Shown: one piece after another, positions 1-7,438 of the stretch | How the letters are laid out: every line of letters starts with the position of its first letter | Position numbering within the stretch: the first letter of the stretch is position 1 | Assembly: GCF_014490745.1 (NCBI RefSeq) | Contig: NZ_LZEU01000001.1 | Location: 558,001 to 622,000, forward strand | From: Pseudomonas alcaligenes | GTDB taxonomy: Bacteria; Pseudomonadota; Gammaproteobacteria; Pseudomonadales; Pseudomonadaceae | Length of the DNA: 64,000 nucleotides | Reading direction: 5' to 3' | Notes under the pieces: generated by a model | What the model saw: the letters and a program-made list of their open reading frames with translations, nothing else | Told to the model about the DNA's origin: nothing | Database searches by the model: none | Position numbers and translations under genes: made by a program

Positions 1-881
1 GTGATCTGTACACCAGGAGCACTTAGGCTCAGCGGCTGGTGACTGTTGTCTTCGGTGAAGGACAGGTTATTACCGAGATTGTCGGTAACCGTGACTTGGT
101 TGCCCGAGTAGGTGAATTGCTGCACTGCTCCATGGGCATCGCTCCATTGGATCAGCTTGCCAGCAGAGTCGAAGGTGAAGCGCTCGTTAGCCGTTGAGGT
201 GTACAGCCAACCGGTGCCGCTCTTGCTAAGTACGCCAAGATCGGAGGAAGTTGGGGTGACTGTCGTGCCGCTAACAGTAAAAAAAGACTCGCGGCCGTTG
301 TGCATGACTACCGATACGTACTGAGTACCGGCAAAACGGAGGTAGGACGAGAAGCTGTGGCGCCAAATGCCATCGAGGCTGTTATAGCTGCGTGTGAAAC
401 CTAGTGATGAGCTGCTGCTAGCTTGGTAGTCGGACTCTGACTGGAATTTGTTGCCAATAGAAAAATTTATGGGGTTGCCAACAAACGAAATATTGGTAGT
501 CGGGAGTTTTTCTACGTTGCAGGATTGTGGTGGGCCTTTTTGCTCGTCATTGCCGCATTGGCCCGTAAAGCGGTTGTAGTTTGTTGTTGTTTGGCACGTG
601 TCACCCTTTCGTGTTGCGGTTATGTGAAATAAGTAACCATCACTTGGGCGGAATATATGGCAGTAAAAGGATGTGTCTGCGCGATACTCTGTGCTTATTA
701 GGTGTCTTCCTGGGAAGTGCGTTACTGCGGCCTCGCAAGCTACTTGCGCAGAAATAAATTTACTATTTATGTCTACGACGGAGTACCAGTAATAAGGCTC
801 TCCCCAGCCGAAGTTGCTATATGCTAATAAGCTTAGGGTGAGTGTGGAGTTGAGGAAGTTTATATTTATTCTTGACTTCAT
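1..881 (-). CDS. RHS/YD-repeat family protein, N-terminal part (runs off left edge)
   Basis: Reading the minus strand from ATG 881 gives about 293 stop-free residues and continues beyond base 1, so only the N-terminus is visible. It opens with a hydrophobic signal-like stretch ending near NFGWG, followed by a Cys-containing region. An RHS-type entry motif (GNPINFSIGNKFQSESDY) comes next, and then YD-like strands such as FTFDSAGKLIQW. RHS proteins form a beta-shell that encloses a C-terminal toxin or effector; that C-terminus is outside the window. The start is supported by GGATGA about 8 bases upstream; an in-frame ATG at 890 has no such site. Codons are clearly A/T-richer than in every other gene here, which suggests horizontal acquisition. 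The family call is firm; substrate and toxin are unknown. Confidence 0.75.
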   Translation of the reverse strand, partial: MKSRININFLNSTLTLSLLAYSNFGWGEPYYWYSVVDINSKFISAQVACEAAVTHFPGRHLISTEYRADTSFYCHIFRPSDGYLFHITATRKGDTCQTTTNYNRFTGQCGNDEQKGPPQSCNVEKLPTTNISFVGNPINFSIGNKFQSESDYQASSSSSLGFTRSYNSLDGIWRHSFSSYLRFAGTQYVSVVMHNGRESFFTVSGTTVTPTSSDLGVLSKSGTGWLYTSTANERFTFDSAGKLIQWSDAHGAVQQFTYSGNQVTVTDNLGNNLSFTEDNSHQPLSLSAPGVQI

Positions 882-1281
882 GTGTGTCATCCGTGATTAA
901 TGAGAGTCTGCAGGTTGTTCTGTCGTTTGGTTTTGTCTGCTTTCTGCGAGTCGTTGGGGCGGTTGCAGCCACAGTCAAGTAATTTCTCTGTCATTTATAT
1001 ATTAAGTGCAGCGTGCTAGCGCCGGTGAAGCTATTGTGCCAGTCGTGAGTTGGCTGCCGAAGTTGGTGTGTATCAAATATTTAATATCGGCGGTAGGCAG
1101 GAGTGGCTCGAAGCGTAATATTTTGGGGCGGAGAGCGTTTCATATAAGGTGCAAGTCCATCTGCAGTGATAGTCGCTGAGTCGTGTCACGTTAAAACAAC
1201 TTGGTACTCTCTCGCCAGAGTGTCTCCTGCACAGGGGGCAGCCAGAGGGCATCGCTCCGGCGCAGGTGAGGGGCGTAGCAC
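882..1281. other. Intergenic region between the RHS gene and msrA
   Basis: About 400 bases with no convincing gene on either strand; short ORFs here lack ribosome sites and recognisable protein. The left two thirds share the lower GC of the RHS gene and include an AT stretch at 995-1004 that could belong to its promoter, but no clear -35/-10 pair could be assigned. GC rises to the host level at about 1250, which marks the likely junction between accessory and conserved DNA. No tRNA, direct repeat or attachment site was found. Confidence 0.5.
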
Positions 1282-1929
1282 TTACCCCGGCAGGCACACC
1301 CCGGTGCCGCCCAGGCCGCAGTAGCCGCCGGGGTTCTTGGCCAGGTACTGCTGGTGGTAGGCCTCGGCGTAGTAGAAGGGCGGCGCCATGCCCAGTTCGG
1401 TGGTGATGGGGCCGAAGCCGGCCTTGTCCAGCTGGCCCTGGAACAGCGCCTGGCTGACTTCGGCGGCCTGCAGCTGGGCGTCGTCGCTGCAGTAGATGGC
1501 CGAGCGGTACTGGGTGCCGATGTCATTGCCCTGGCGCATGCCCAGGGTCGGGTTGTGCGCTTCCCAGAACACCTTGAGCAGGGCCTCGTAGTTGGTCTGC
1601 TGCGGGTCGAACACCACCAGCACCACTTCGGTATGCCCGGTCAGGCCGGAGCAGACTTCCTCGTAGGTCGGGTTGGGCGTATGGCCGCCGGCGTAGCCTA
1701 CCGCGGTTGTCCATACCCCTGGCTGCTGCCAGAAGCGCCGCTCGACGCCCCAGAAACAGCCCATGGCGAATACCGCCTGCTGCAGGCCGGCGGGGAAGGG
1801 TGGCTTGAGTGGATTGCCATTGACGTAATGGCTGGCGGGCACCGGCATGGCTTCGCTGCGCCCGGGCAGGGCCTGTTCGGCGCTGGGCAGTTCGAGTTTG
1901 TGGGCGAGAATTTGCGAGCGCAGAACCAT
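1282..1929 (-). CDS. msrA: Peptide methionine-S-sulfoxide reductase MsrA
   Basis: Reduces methionine-S-sulfoxide in oxidised proteins, using thioredoxin as electron donor, in the cytoplasm. The 215-residue product has the MsrA active site [11 protein letters not shown] with catalytic Cys58, the family strand TAVGYAGG, and a glycine-rich C-terminal tail with two more cysteines ([12 protein letters not shown]) that act as resolving residues. The length and the roughly 50-residue N-terminal extension match the pseudomonad and enterobacterial long form. ATG 1929 is preceded by GAGGAA at good spacing. It is the last conserved gene before the accessory RHS region and lies in tandem with dipA, as in P. 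aeruginosa. Confidence 0.96.
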   Translation of the reverse strand: MVLRSQILAHKLELPSAEQALPGRSEAMPVPASHYVNGNPLKPPFPAGLQQAVFAMGCFWGVERRFWQQPGVWTTAVGYAGGHTPNPTYEEVCSGLTGHTEVVLVVFDPQQTNYEALLKVFWEAHNPTLGMRQGNDIGTQYRSAIYCSDDAQLQAAEVSQALFQGQLDKAGFGPITTELGMAPPFYYAEAYHQQYLAKNPGGYCGLGGTGVCLPG

Positions 1930-2061
1930 GATCCGTTCCTCGGGAATAGTGAGCGTGGGCCTAGCTTACTCCGCTGGTGCGGTGAGTGAAGCTGACAGGT
2001 AGACCAGGATTGGTCTCGGGGATTACAGCGCCAGCTTGCCGCCGGTCGGGATAGGGGTAAC

Positions 2062-4761
2062 TCAGTTGCCGGGTGTGCGGCAGGGGTAGCGGCGCAGGCC
2101 TTCGATCAGCTGGCTGCCGGGAATTGGCCGGTCGAACAGGTAGCCCTGGCCTACATCGCAGCGCTGCTTGCGCAGGAACAGCAGCTGGGCGGCGGTCTCG
2201 ATGCCTTCGGCGACCACCTTGAGCTTGAGGTTGTGGGCCATGGCGATCACCGCCGAGGTGATCTCCATGTCGTCCTGGTTCTCGGGGATGTCCTTGATGA
2301 AGCTGCGGTCGATCTTGATCACGTCGATCGGGAACTTCTTCAGGTAGCTCAGCGACGAGTAGCCGGTACCGAAGTCGTCCATCGCCAGGGTCAGGCCCAG
2401 GGCCTTGAGCCGTGCCACCTGCTGGCGAGTGTCGTCGCTGCCCTCGAGCAGCAGGCTTTCGGTGAGTTCCAGCTCCAGCAGGTGCGGGGCGATCTGTTCC
2501 TCGTCGAGGATGCTGGCGATCGAGCCGACCAGATCCGGGTCGGTGAACTGCTTGGCCGACAGGTTGATCGCCACCTGCACTTCGCCCATGCCCAGCGCCG
2601 CCAGCTCCTGGCTGGCGCGGCAGGCCTGACGCACCACCCACTTGCCGATGGGAATGATCAGGCCGGTTTCTTCGGCCACGCTGATGAACTGATCCGGGCT
2701 GATCATGCCCTTGTCCGGGTGGTGCCAGCGCAACAGGGCTTCGAGGCCGGTGAGCTGGCCGGTCTTCAGGCACAGCTTGGGCTGGTAGTAGACCTCCAGC
2801 TCGTTCTGGGTCAGGGCGCGGCGCAGGTTGTTCTCGACGAACAGCTTGTAGTGGGCCTCGGCGTTGAGCGCTTCGGTGAATACCTGCACCTGGTTCTTGC
2901 CGTTGGCCTTGGCCTTGTGCAGGGCCAGGCCGGCGTGCTTCATCAGGGTGTGCGGGTCGGCGCCGTGCTCCGGGGCGCAGGCCAGGCCGACCGAGCCGGT
3001 GACGCTGATCAGCTGGTTGTCGACGAACAGCGGCTTGTCCAGGGTCTGCAGCAACTGCTGGGCCTGTTCCAGGCCGCGGCTTTCGCTGGCGCCGTCGAGC
3101 AGCACGGCGAATTCGTTGCTGGCGAAGCGGGCCAGGCAGGTATTGCGGCTGAGGCTGTTGCGCAGGCGTCGGGCCAGGCTCATCAGCAGCTTGTCGCCGG
3201 TCTGGTGGCCGAGGCTGTCGTTGATCCGCTTGAAGTTGTCGATGTCCACCAGCAGCAGGCTGAAGCCTTTGCCGTTGCTGCGGGCGAAGCGCTCTTCGAG
3301 GCTGCGGATGAAGTACGGGCGGTTGCCCAGGCCGGTGAGGTTGTCGTTGTAGGCCAGGCGCTCGATGCGCTGCTGGGCCAGCTTGCTCTGGGTGATGTCT
3401 TCGTAGATGCCGATGTAGTGGGTCAGCTCGCCATGATCGTTGTGCACCTTGGAGATCGACAGCTGGCCCCAGTAGGGCTCGAAGTTCTTGCGCCGGCTGC
3501 GGAATTCGCCCTGCCAGCTGTTGCGCTCGTTGAGCCCGGACTTGGCGTCGAACAGCAGGTCGCTGAGGTTTTCCATCGCCGGCAGCTGGCCGAGGCGGCG
3601 GCCGCAGACTTCCTCGGCGCTGTATTGGGTGATCGAGGTGAAGCTCGGGTTGACGTATTCCACCCGGCCGTCGCGGTCGATCAGCAGGAAGGCGTTGGCG
3701 CTCTGCTCGACGGCACGCTGGAACAGGTGCAGGGCGCTGGTGGCATCACGCCGTTGCTGGTTGCTGATGACCTGGGCGTACTGGTCGGCCAGCTCGCCGG
3801 CGAAGGCGATCTCGTCGGTCTGCCACACGCGTTGGGCGCCGACATGCTCCAGGCAGAGCACGGCGACCACTTCGCCGCCGACGCGGATGCTGGCGTCGAG
3901 CAGGGCGCTGATGCCCTGCGGCTTGAGGTAGCCCTTGGTCAGCTCGCGGGTGCGCGGATCCTTGTGCGCGTCGTGGGCGTCGATCGCCCGGCCGCCATGC
4001 AGGGCTTCCAGGTAACGCGGGAACTGGCAGGCGTCGATCGGTGCCGGCAGCTCGTGGCGGTCGATGTCGCGGCGGTACAGGGCCACCGGCAGCAGGCGCT
4101 CGTCGTCCAGCCGCCAGATGCTGGCGCGGGCCACGTCGTAGGTTTCGCAGGCGGCCTGGGTGATCAGCTCGGCGGCTTCCTTGAGCGGGTCGCTGGCGCT
4201 GTAGCGGTGGCGCGCCAGGCGCACGATCAGGCTCTGCTGGGCGCGCGAGCGGATCAGGTGCTGCAGGTGCTCTTCCTGGGCGCGCTGGTACAGCTCCAGG
4301 GAGGTCTGCAGCTTGTTGTTCTGTGCTTCCAGCTCCTGCTGGCGCTGGCTGGCCGGGTCGTTCTCGAGGTCGGCGACCACCATCAGGTAGCCGCGCAGCA
4401 GGTCGCGCCCGTGCAGCTGGTAGGGTTCGCCGACTTCCAGCAACAGCAGCGTGCCGCGCGGCGAGTGCAGGCGGTAACGCACGCTGTAGTGGGGGGCGAG
4501 GGCGAGCTGGGCGAGCACTTCGTCGTGCAGCTTGTAGCGCGCCTCCGGTTCCATCAGGCTGGCGAAGGGCGAGTCGATCAGGGCGCAGAGGTCGCTGGCG
4601 GCCACGCCGAGCTGGCGCTCGCAGGCGGGGTCGAGGTAGAGCAGGGCCCAGCTGGGTTCGCTCAAACGCTCGAAGCGCAGCATCCCGAGCCGCGAGGGCA
4701 CTGGCAACTGCGTCACAACCTCGGCCGCCGTACGGCTGGCGGCATCGGGATGGCTTTTCAT
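2062..4761 (-). CDS. dipA: Cyclic-di-GMP phosphodiesterase DipA (GAF-PAS-GGDEF-EAL)
   Basis: Hydrolyses c-di-GMP to pGpG; in P. aeruginosa the orthologue (also called Pch) promotes biofilm dispersal. The 899 residues equal the P. aeruginosa length and the aceF-proximal position is the same. Visible order: an N-terminal PAS-like region (about 25-135), a coiled linker, GAF (about 185-335), PAS (about 345-460), GGDEF (about 475-630) and EAL (about 640-890). The GGDEF signature is degenerate (ASNEF, 547-551), so no cyclase activity is expected. The EAL motif is intact (EALLRW, 674-679), as are the later DDFGTGYSSL and KIDRSFI motifs. No transmembrane helix is seen, so it is probably a soluble or pole-recruited enzyme. 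Confidence 0.93.
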   Translation of the reverse strand: MKSHPDAASRTAAEVVTQLPVPSRLGMLRFERLSEPSWALLYLDPACERQLGVAASDLCALIDSPFASLMEPEARYKLHDEVLAQLALAPHYSVRYRLHSPRGTLLLLEVGEPYQLHGRDLLRGYLMVVADLENDPASQRQQELEAQNNKLQTSLELYQRAQEEHLQHLIRSRAQQSLIVRLARHRYSASDPLKEAAELITQAACETYDVARASIWRLDDERLLPVALYRRDIDRHELPAPIDACQFPRYLEALHGGRAIDAHDAHKDPRTRELTKGYLKPQGISALLDASIRVGGEVVAVLCLEHVGAQRVWQTDEIAFAGELADQYAQVISNQQRRDATSALHLFQRAVEQSANAFLLIDRDGRVEYVNPSFTSITQYSAEEVCGRRLGQLPAMENLSDLLFDAKSGLNERNSWQGEFRSRRKNFEPYWGQLSISKVHNDHGELTHYIGIYEDITQSKLAQQRIERLAYNDNLTGLGNRPYFIRSLEERFARSNGKGFSLLLVDIDNFKRINDSLGHQTGDKLLMSLARRLRNSLSRNTCLARFASNEFAVLLDGASESRGLEQAQQLLQTLDKPLFVDNQLISVTGSVGLACAPEHGADPHTLMKHAGLALHKAKANGKNQVQVFTEALNAEAHYKLFVENNLRRALTQNELEVYYQPKLCLKTGQLTGLEALLRWHHPDKGMISPDQFISVAEETGLIIPIGKWVVRQACRASQELAALGMGEVQVAINLSAKQFTDPDLVGSIASILDEEQIAPHLLELELTESLLLEGSDDTRQQVARLKALGLTLAMDDFGTGYSSLSYLKKFPIDVIKIDRSFIKDIPENQDDMEITSAVIAMAHNLKLKVVAEGIETAAQLLFLRKQRCDVGQGYLFDRPIPGSQLIEGLRRYPCRTPGN

Positions 4762-4842
4762 CGAGCGGTGGGCTTCCAGTATGCTGCTGGGGCGGGCGGG
4801 TAACCGCCCATAACATCAATCAAAGTTCGGCAAGGGTGCATC

Positions 4843-5373
4843 ATGCGGCTGGGACTGACAAGAAGACTGAGTGGGTTGTTGCTGGTGGCTGCTCTGGGAG
4901 GTGCCGCGCCGGTGCCGGCCGTGGCGGCAGAGGCCCAACTCAGCGGAGAGGAGCAGGCCCGTTATCTGGCCGAGCTCAAGCGCCTGTATCTGACCAAGGA
5001 CGAGCGCAAGGCACTGCTGGCGCACAGCAACGCGCTGCTCGACACCTACGCCCTGACCGCCGCCTACCAGGTCGGCCAGGCTCAGCGCAGCGATCTGCGC
5101 TACCAGCTCAGCGTGGTCGCCCCGGGCGAGCTGCTGGTGCGCGAGGAGTCGCGGGCGCAGCAGGGCAATACGCTGGCGGTGCGCAATCACAAGCTGTCGG
5201 TGTTCGGTCTGGATCCCTACATCCGTTACGACTGCCCGCCCAGCGGCATCGTCTGCACCCTGCAGAACCCGGCCGACGGCAGCCCGTGGATCACCGTGCT
5301 GCGCGACCATCAGGGCGCGGCGGATCTGGCCAAGGCCATCAGTTTTCTGATTCGTAATCTGCAGAAGAGCTGA
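4843..5373 (+). CDS. Small exported protein of unknown function
   Basis: A 176-residue protein with an N-terminal signal peptide: basic MRLGLTRR, a hydrophobic core, then a likely cleavage after AVAA near residue 28. The mature part is mostly helical and charged, with a two-cysteine segment (YDCPPSGIVCTL) near residues 128-137 that could form a disulfide in the periplasm. It is divergent from dipA across about 80 bases, so the two may share a control region. No family was recognised and no enzymatic motif is evident. Its last 35 bases overlap the 3' end of the convergent small ORF at 5339-5575. Confidence 0.7.
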   Translation: MRLGLTRRLSGLLLVAALGGAAPVPAVAAEAQLSGEEQARYLAELKRLYLTKDERKALLAHSNALLDTYALTAAYQVGQAQRSDLRYQLSVVAPGELLVREESRAQQGNTLAVRNHKLSVFGLDPYIRYDCPPSGIVCTLQNPADGSPWITVLRDHQGAADLAKAISFLIRNLQKS

Positions 5374-5575
5374 GTTCGTCGCGCGGTTGTGCCGTGGCCG
5401 GCTCGTCCGGCCGCGCTGGCGGCGGTTGCTGACGCAGGCGGCCGGGCTGGCTGGCTGCGGCGCGCTGGGCGGTTTCATGGGCTTCGGCTTCGCTGTGGCA
5501 GACGATGAAATACTGGTTGAGGTAGACCCGCCAGGTCGGCGGACTGCCGGCTATCGCCACAATTCGGATTTCCAT
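5339..5575 (-). CDS. Small hypothetical protein (78 residues)
   Basis: A short ORF starting at ATG 5575 with a strong AGGAG site 8 bases upstream. The N-terminal 40 residues (MEIRIVAIAGSPPTWRVYLN and a following YFIVCHSEAEAHE segment) look like a folded small domain. The tail is Pro/Gln/Ala/Ser rich and probably disordered. Function is unknown. The 3' end overlaps the convergent exported-protein gene by 35 bases. The good ribosome site and non-random N-terminus support a real gene, but no family was recognised. Confidence 0.5.
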   Translation of the reverse strand: MEIRIVAIAGSPPTWRVYLNQYFIVCHSEAEAHETAQRAAASQPGRLRQQPPPARPDEPATAQPRDELSSSADYESEN

Positions 5576-5703
5576 TGCCGTTTCTCCTGCCGGCTTAGCG
5601 CGGGGCTGGCGACACCCTAGCAGGCGTCGGGCTCCGGGTTGTGTCTGCTTGGTATCGGGATGGCACTTTGCCTTTACTGGGTCGATACGATAGACCAGTG
5701 GCG

Positions 5704-5730
5704 AAAAAAAGCCCCGCCAGAGGCGGGGCT
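5704..5730 (-). terminator. Rho-independent terminator of aceEF
   Basis: On the minus strand a perfect 9-bp stem (AGCCCCGCC / GGCGGGGCT) with a 3-base loop is followed by seven T residues, 42 bases after the aceF stop codon. This is a classic intrinsic terminator for the aceE-aceF transcript. Confidence 0.92.
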
Positions 5731-5771
5731 GAGGGGAGAGGCGTCGAGCCTCCAAAGCACAGCATGGTCGG

Positions 5772-7427
5772 TTACAGCAGCAGGGTGCGGATATCTTCCA
5801 GCACGTCGCCCAGGCGCTTGGTGAAGCGTGCGGCAGCGGCACCGTTGATCACCCGGTGGTCGTAGGACAGCGACAGCGGCAGCATCAGCCGCGGCTGGAA
5901 GGCCTTACCGTCCCACACCGGTTGCATGGTCGCCTTGCTCACCCCGAGGATCGCCACTTCCGGCGCGTTGACGATCGGCGTGAAGCCGGTGCCGCCAATG
6001 TGGCCGAGGCTGGAGATGGTGAAGCAGGCACCCTGCATGGCGTCCGCCGAGAGTTTCTTGGTGCGCGCCTTCTCCGCCAGTTCGGCGGCTTCGCCGGCCA
6101 GCTGCAGCAGGCTCTTCTGGTCGACGTCGCGGATCACCGGCACCAGCAGGCCATCCGGGGTGTCCACGGCGAAGCCGATGTGCACGTACTTCTTGCGGAT
6201 CAGCGCCTTGCCGCTCGGCGCCAGCGAACTGTTGAAGTCCGGCAGCTCCTTGAGCAGGTGGGCGCAGGCCTTGAGCAGCAGCGGCAGCACGGTGAGCTTG
6301 ACCCCGGCCTTCTCCGCCACGGCCTTCTGCGCTACGCGGAAGGCTTCCAGCTCGGTGATGTCGGCGCTGTCGAACTGGGTCACATGCGGCACGTTGAGCC
6401 AGCTGCGGTGCAGGTTGGCGGCGCCGACCTGCATCAGGCGGGTCATCGCCACTTCTTCCACCGGGCCGAACTTGCTGAAGTCCACTTCCGGGATCGGCGG
6501 GATGCCCATGCCACCGGCGGCGCCGGCCGCCGGAGCGTTCTTGGCCTTCTGCAGCATGGCCTTGACGTAGTTCTGCACGTCTTCCTTGAGGATGCGGCCC
6601 TTCGGCCCGCTGCCGGGTACGGCGGCGAGATCAACACCAAACTCGCGGGCGGTCATGCGCACGGCGGGGCCGGCGTGCACCTTGCTGCCGTCGCGCACCG
6701 GCGCGGTCACGGCGGCTGCTGCCGCGGACAGGGTGGCGATGGCGCCAACCTCGGCGGCCACCGCCGGTGCGGCGCCCGGTGGTGTGCTGTGTACGGCGGC
6801 AGCGGCAGGGGCCGATGCAGCGGCCGGCGCAGGCGCCGCAGCGGGGGCAGCGCCTGCGACCTTGAGCTTGAGAATCAGGTCGCCGGTGCCGACTTCGGCG
6901 TCCAGCTTGACCAGCACTTCCTCCACCACGCCGGCAGCCGGCGAGGGGATTTCCATGCTGGCCTTGTCCGACTCCAGGGTGATCAGCGACTGATCGGCGG
7001 AGATCGAGTCACCGGCCTTGACCAGTACTTCGATGACCTTGACCTTGCTGCTGGTGCCGATGTCCGGCACGTGCACGTCCTGCACGCTGGCGGCGGCCGG
7101 AGCCGCTGCGGGAGCGGCAGCAGGTGCGGGGGCCGGCTCGGCAGCTTTCGGTGTTTCCACCGCTGCTGCGGCAGCCGGTGCCGGGGCGGCGGCGCCCTCG
7201 ACCTCCAGCTCCAGCAGCTCGTCGCCGGTCTTCAGGGTGTCGCCCAGCTTGACCTTCAGGCTCTTGATCACCCCGGCCTTGGGCGCGGGGATTTCCATGC
7301 TGGCCTTGTCCGACTCCAGGGTCAGCAGGCTCTGCTCGGCTTCGATGCGATCGCCGACCTTGACCAGCAGCTCGATCACTTCACCTTCGCCGCTGCCGAT
7401 GTCGGGCACGCGAATCAATTCACTCAT
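5772..7427 (-). CDS. aceF: Pyruvate dehydrogenase E2, dihydrolipoamide acetyltransferase
   Basis: The E2 core of the pyruvate dehydrogenase complex transfers acetyl groups from E1 via lipoyl arms to CoA. The 551 residues show two lipoyl domains, each with the modification motif ESDKASMEIP (about 40-50 and 155-165), joined by Ala/Pro-rich swinging linkers. A peripheral-subunit-binding domain follows (from about VHAGPAVRMTARE), then a catalytic chloramphenicol-acetyltransferase-like domain with the active-site histidine in SYDHRVINGAAAARF near the C-terminus. Two lipoyl domains are the usual Pseudomonas/Azotobacter form or one fewer, against three in E. coli. It lies 11 bases after aceE, in one operon ended by the terminator at 5704-5730. 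Confidence 0.97.
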   Translation of the reverse strand: MSELIRVPDIGSGEGEVIELLVKVGDRIEAEQSLLTLESDKASMEIPAPKAGVIKSLKVKLGDTLKTGDELLELEVEGAAAPAPAAAAAVETPKAAEPAPAPAAAPAAAPAAASVQDVHVPDIGTSSKVKVIEVLVKAGDSISADQSLITLESDKASMEIPSPAAGVVEEVLVKLDAEVGTGDLILKLKVAGAAPAAAPAPAAASAPAAAAVHSTPPGAAPAVAAEVGAIATLSAAAAAVTAPVRDGSKVHAGPAVRMTAREFGVDLAAVPGSGPKGRILKEDVQNYVKAMLQKAKNAPAAGAAGGMGIPPIPEVDFSKFGPVEEVAMTRLMQVGAANLHRSWLNVPHVTQFDSADITELEAFRVAQKAVAEKAGVKLTVLPLLLKACAHLLKELPDFNSSLAPSGKALIRKKYVHIGFAVDTPDGLLVPVIRDVDQKSLLQLAGEAAELAEKARTKKLSADAMQGACFTISSLGHIGGTGFTPIVNAPEVAILGVSKATMQPVWDGKAFQPRLMLPLSLSYDHRVINGAAAARFTKRLGDVLEDIRTLLL

Positions 7428-7438
7428 CGCTCAGCTCC

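Noticed and set aside
2001..2016. AGACCA-GGAT-TGGTCT hairpin after dipA as terminator
   Set aside because: Only six base pairs and no T tract on the minus strand.
2233..4803. An 856-codon plus-strand frame opposite dipA
   Set aside because: Low-complexity Val/Gln/Ala/Gly composition typical of a mirror frame; dipA has complete domains on the other strand.
4794..4809. GGGCGG-GTAA-CCGCCC hairpin between dipA and the exported protein
   Set aside because: Short GC palindromes are common by chance here; no T tract and no clear link to a promoter.
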